A stretch of 8,584 nucleotides of DNA from Pseudolysobacter sp. (GTDB lineage: Bacteria; Pseudomonadota; Gammaproteobacteria; Xanthomonadales; Rhodanobacteraceae): the NCBI GenBank assembly GCA_025351985.1, contig JANXUW010000374.1:1-8584 (forward strand), given 5' to 3'. Shown here in pieces: positions 8,001-8,584 of this stretch (its first letter is position 1; every line of letters begins with the position of its first letter). The notes under the pieces are model-generated. The model was not told where the DNA came from, ran no database searches, and worked only from the letters and a program-made list of their open reading frames with translations. Made by a program: the position numbers and the translations under genes.

Positions 8001-8541
8001 TTCCGACCAGCCGTTCATCGTCGCCGGCCAGGTGATTGCGGTGCGCAAGCGCGGTGACGCGATGGGTTTTGTCCAGCTCGAAGACTGGAGCGGGCGCATC
8101 GAGGTGTCGTTTTATCGCGAGGCGTTTGTCGAGTTCGGCCCGCTGCTCACGCGCGATACGATTCTCGTGATCGAAGGCGGATTGTCGATCGACGATTTCA
8201 ACGGCGGTTATCAGTTGCGCGCACGAACCGTGCACAGCCTCAATCAAGCCTGCGAACGTTTCGCACGCGTGATGCGAATCAAGCTCAACGGCATCGACGC
8301 GAGTTTCGTCGCGCAACTCGAACACACCCTTGGCGCCCATCGCGGCGGCAACACGCCGTTGCGCCTGAGTTATGCGAATGGCAGTGGTCGCGCCGAAATC
8401 GAACTCGGCGCGGAGTGGCGCGTGCGCGCGAGTCCGGAACTCAAGCGCGCGCTGGAAAACCTGCCGGGCGTGATCGGCAGCGAATTGGTGTTGAGCAAGC
8501 CGGTCGCAGTTGGCAATAACAGTGGCGGCGGCGGGAATTAG
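5008..8541 (+). CDS. dnaE: DNA polymerase III alpha subunit
   Basis: This is the catalytic subunit of the replicative polymerase (family C), acting with epsilon, theta, the clamp and the clamp loader. The 1177-residue product is complete; E. coli DnaE has 1160. Domains in order: PHP (about 1-280, starting HLHIHSDYS), then the polymerase core with GPGRGSGAGS (366-375). The catalytic Asp triad is Asp408 and Asp410 in PDFDVDF plus Asp562 in KFDFLGL, a constant +7 offset from E. coli D401/D403/D555. A helix-hairpin-helix region follows at about 829-891, then a beta-clamp binding motif QNDMF at 919-923, an OB fold at about 1003-1080, and a small C-terminal domain ending in a Gly-rich tail. The PHP domain keeps His9 and His11, but other metal ligands are replaced (Gln54 in TDQ, Arg212 in NDVR), so built-in exonuclease activity is unlikely. 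ATG 5008 starts the conserved sequence but has no clear Shine-Dalgarno. An in-frame TTG at 4954 would add 18 unconserved residues. Confidence 0.98.
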   Translation: MSPSFVHLHIHSDYSLIDSTIRLPEKAEPGATPRANLIDQAVALGMPALALTDQSNQFALVKFFKAAQYAGIKPIIGADLWIADASDAARPTRITLLCQNREGYLNLSRLISRGWVEGQRGDFAMLQPEWFDHACGGLIALLGRDSDLGRLLLADKRDAIANCAQHWLQRFDDRLYLELTRTGHADEEHFLQAALQLANTRDIAVVASNDVRFLTRDDFEAHEARVCIQQGRVINDPKRPRDYTAEQYLKSPEEMSVLFADLPEALENSIQIAKRCNLDFSFGTYYLPAFPTPPAEDEPAFLRRLSREGLAGRIERYGIDANFAHADYAQRLKTELDVIVKMGFPGYFLIVADFINWAKQHGIPVGPGRGSGAGSLVAYALGITDLDPLRYGLLFERFLNPDRVSMPDFDVDFCMDRRDEVIDYVAQKYGRERVSQIITYGTMAAKAVIRDCGRVLGMGYGHVDGIAKLIPNTLGISLEGALKESQELRTRYVEEEEIKDLLDLALKLEDLTRNAGKHAGGVVIAPTPLTDFAPLYCEAGGGGVVTQFDKDDVEAVGLVKFDFLGLRTLTIIDWAVKAINLRLAKTGQIPLDITQLPLDDPAVFALLKKAQSVAVFQFESRGMQALLKDAKPDRFEDLIALVSLFRPGPMDLIPSFCARKHGREAVTYPDARVEPILSETYGIMVYQEQVMQMAQIIGGYTLGGADLLRRAMGKKNVQEMANHRAIFAEGAAKNGLSNKQADAIFDLMEKFAGYGFNKSHAAAYALIAYQTAWLKAHYPAEFMAAVLSADMDNTDKVVTFLDEARALGLRVAPPDVNTSGYMFEALSDGSVCYGLGAIKGVGHGVCDAIVHARSSGAYLSITDFCQRMDLHKLNKRVLEALVLSGSMDALARNRATLMAQLPEAIKTAEQAARNTAAGQNDMFGSSSAVAAPHIDLPTVEEWPIEQKLIGERETLGHYLSGHPTDAWRDALVQLSTCPLGEIAQHYKPVQPSERRGRFSDQPFIVAGQVIAVRKRGDAMGFVQLEDWSGRIEVSFYREAFVEFGPLLTRDTILVIEGGLSIDDFNGGYQLRARTVHSLNQACERFARVMRIKLNGIDASFVAQLEHTLGAHRGGNTPLRLSYANGSGRAEIELGAEWRVRASPELKRALENLPGVIGSELVLSKPVAVGNNSGGGGN

Positions 8542-8565
8542 AAAGCGTCAAAACAAGTTTTTGCT

Positions 8566-8584
8566 CGTCATTCCAGCGAAGGCT
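8566..8584. repeat. Left half of a probable dispersed palindromic repeat (cut by window end)
   Basis: The last bases read CGTCATTCCAGCGAAGGCT. This resembles the common intergenic repeat found in many proteobacteria, in which CGTCATTCC(C/A)GCG is followed by its complementary half ending GGAAT. ATTCCAGC would pair with GCTGGAAT beyond the window, and GGCT at the very end fits the start of that arm. It lies 24 bp after the dnaE stop, a normal place for such elements, which can act as transcript 3' ends. Only half is visible, so the call rests on memory of the repeat class. Confidence 0.5.

Noticed and set aside
8550..8561. AAAAC-AA-GTTTT as a terminator after dnaE
   Set aside because: The stem is almost all A-T with a 2-nt loop, too weak and too tight to form a working hairpin.

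Overview
The window looks like a chromosomal housekeeping locus of a GC-rich gammaproteobacterium, most likely of the Xanthomonadales/Lysobacterales (Rhodanobacteraceae- or Xanthomonadaceae-like). This rests on the order lpxB - rnhB - dnaE, which is the usual gammaproteobacterial order, and on the DnaE sequence (for example KRPRDYTAEQYLKS), which resembles xanthomonad DnaE as I remember it. The lineage is an inference, because no search could be run.

All genes are on the + strand. (1) 1-626: the 3' part of lpxB (lipid A disaccharide synthase), cut by the window edge. (2) 730-2478: an intact five-helix membrane protein with an extracytoplasmic sulfatase/alkaline-phosphatase-fold domain of the LTA-synthase/OpgB type. 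(3) 2471-3091: rnhB (RNase HII), whose start overlaps the stop of the previous gene by 8 nt. (4) 3188-4895: a second, clearly homologous transferase gene, interrupted by a 2-bp deletion near 3917 that shifts the frame and stops translation at 3970. The rest of the reading frame is well preserved. (5) 5008-8541: dnaE, the replicative DNA polymerase III alpha subunit, complete. (6) 8566-8584: the left half of what looks like a dispersed palindromic repeat, cut by the window end.

The unusual part is the pair of paralogous membrane transferases inserted on both sides of rnhB, inside a lipid A/replication gene block. LpxB makes the lipid A disaccharide in the cytoplasm. The neighbouring proteins have the active-site layout of enzymes that transfer phosphoglycerol- or phosphoethanolamine-type groups to glycans or lipids outside the inner membrane. 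A role in decorating the envelope (LPS, periplasmic glucan or another glycan) is reasonable but unproven. One copy is intact. The other is either a recent pseudogene or carries a sequencing/assembly error.

No mobile element, tRNA, rRNA or CRISPR array was seen. All gaps between genes are short (about 100 bp). They hold a good ribosome-binding site and a possible promoter before the second transferase, and a tandem 8-bp repeat before dnaE.
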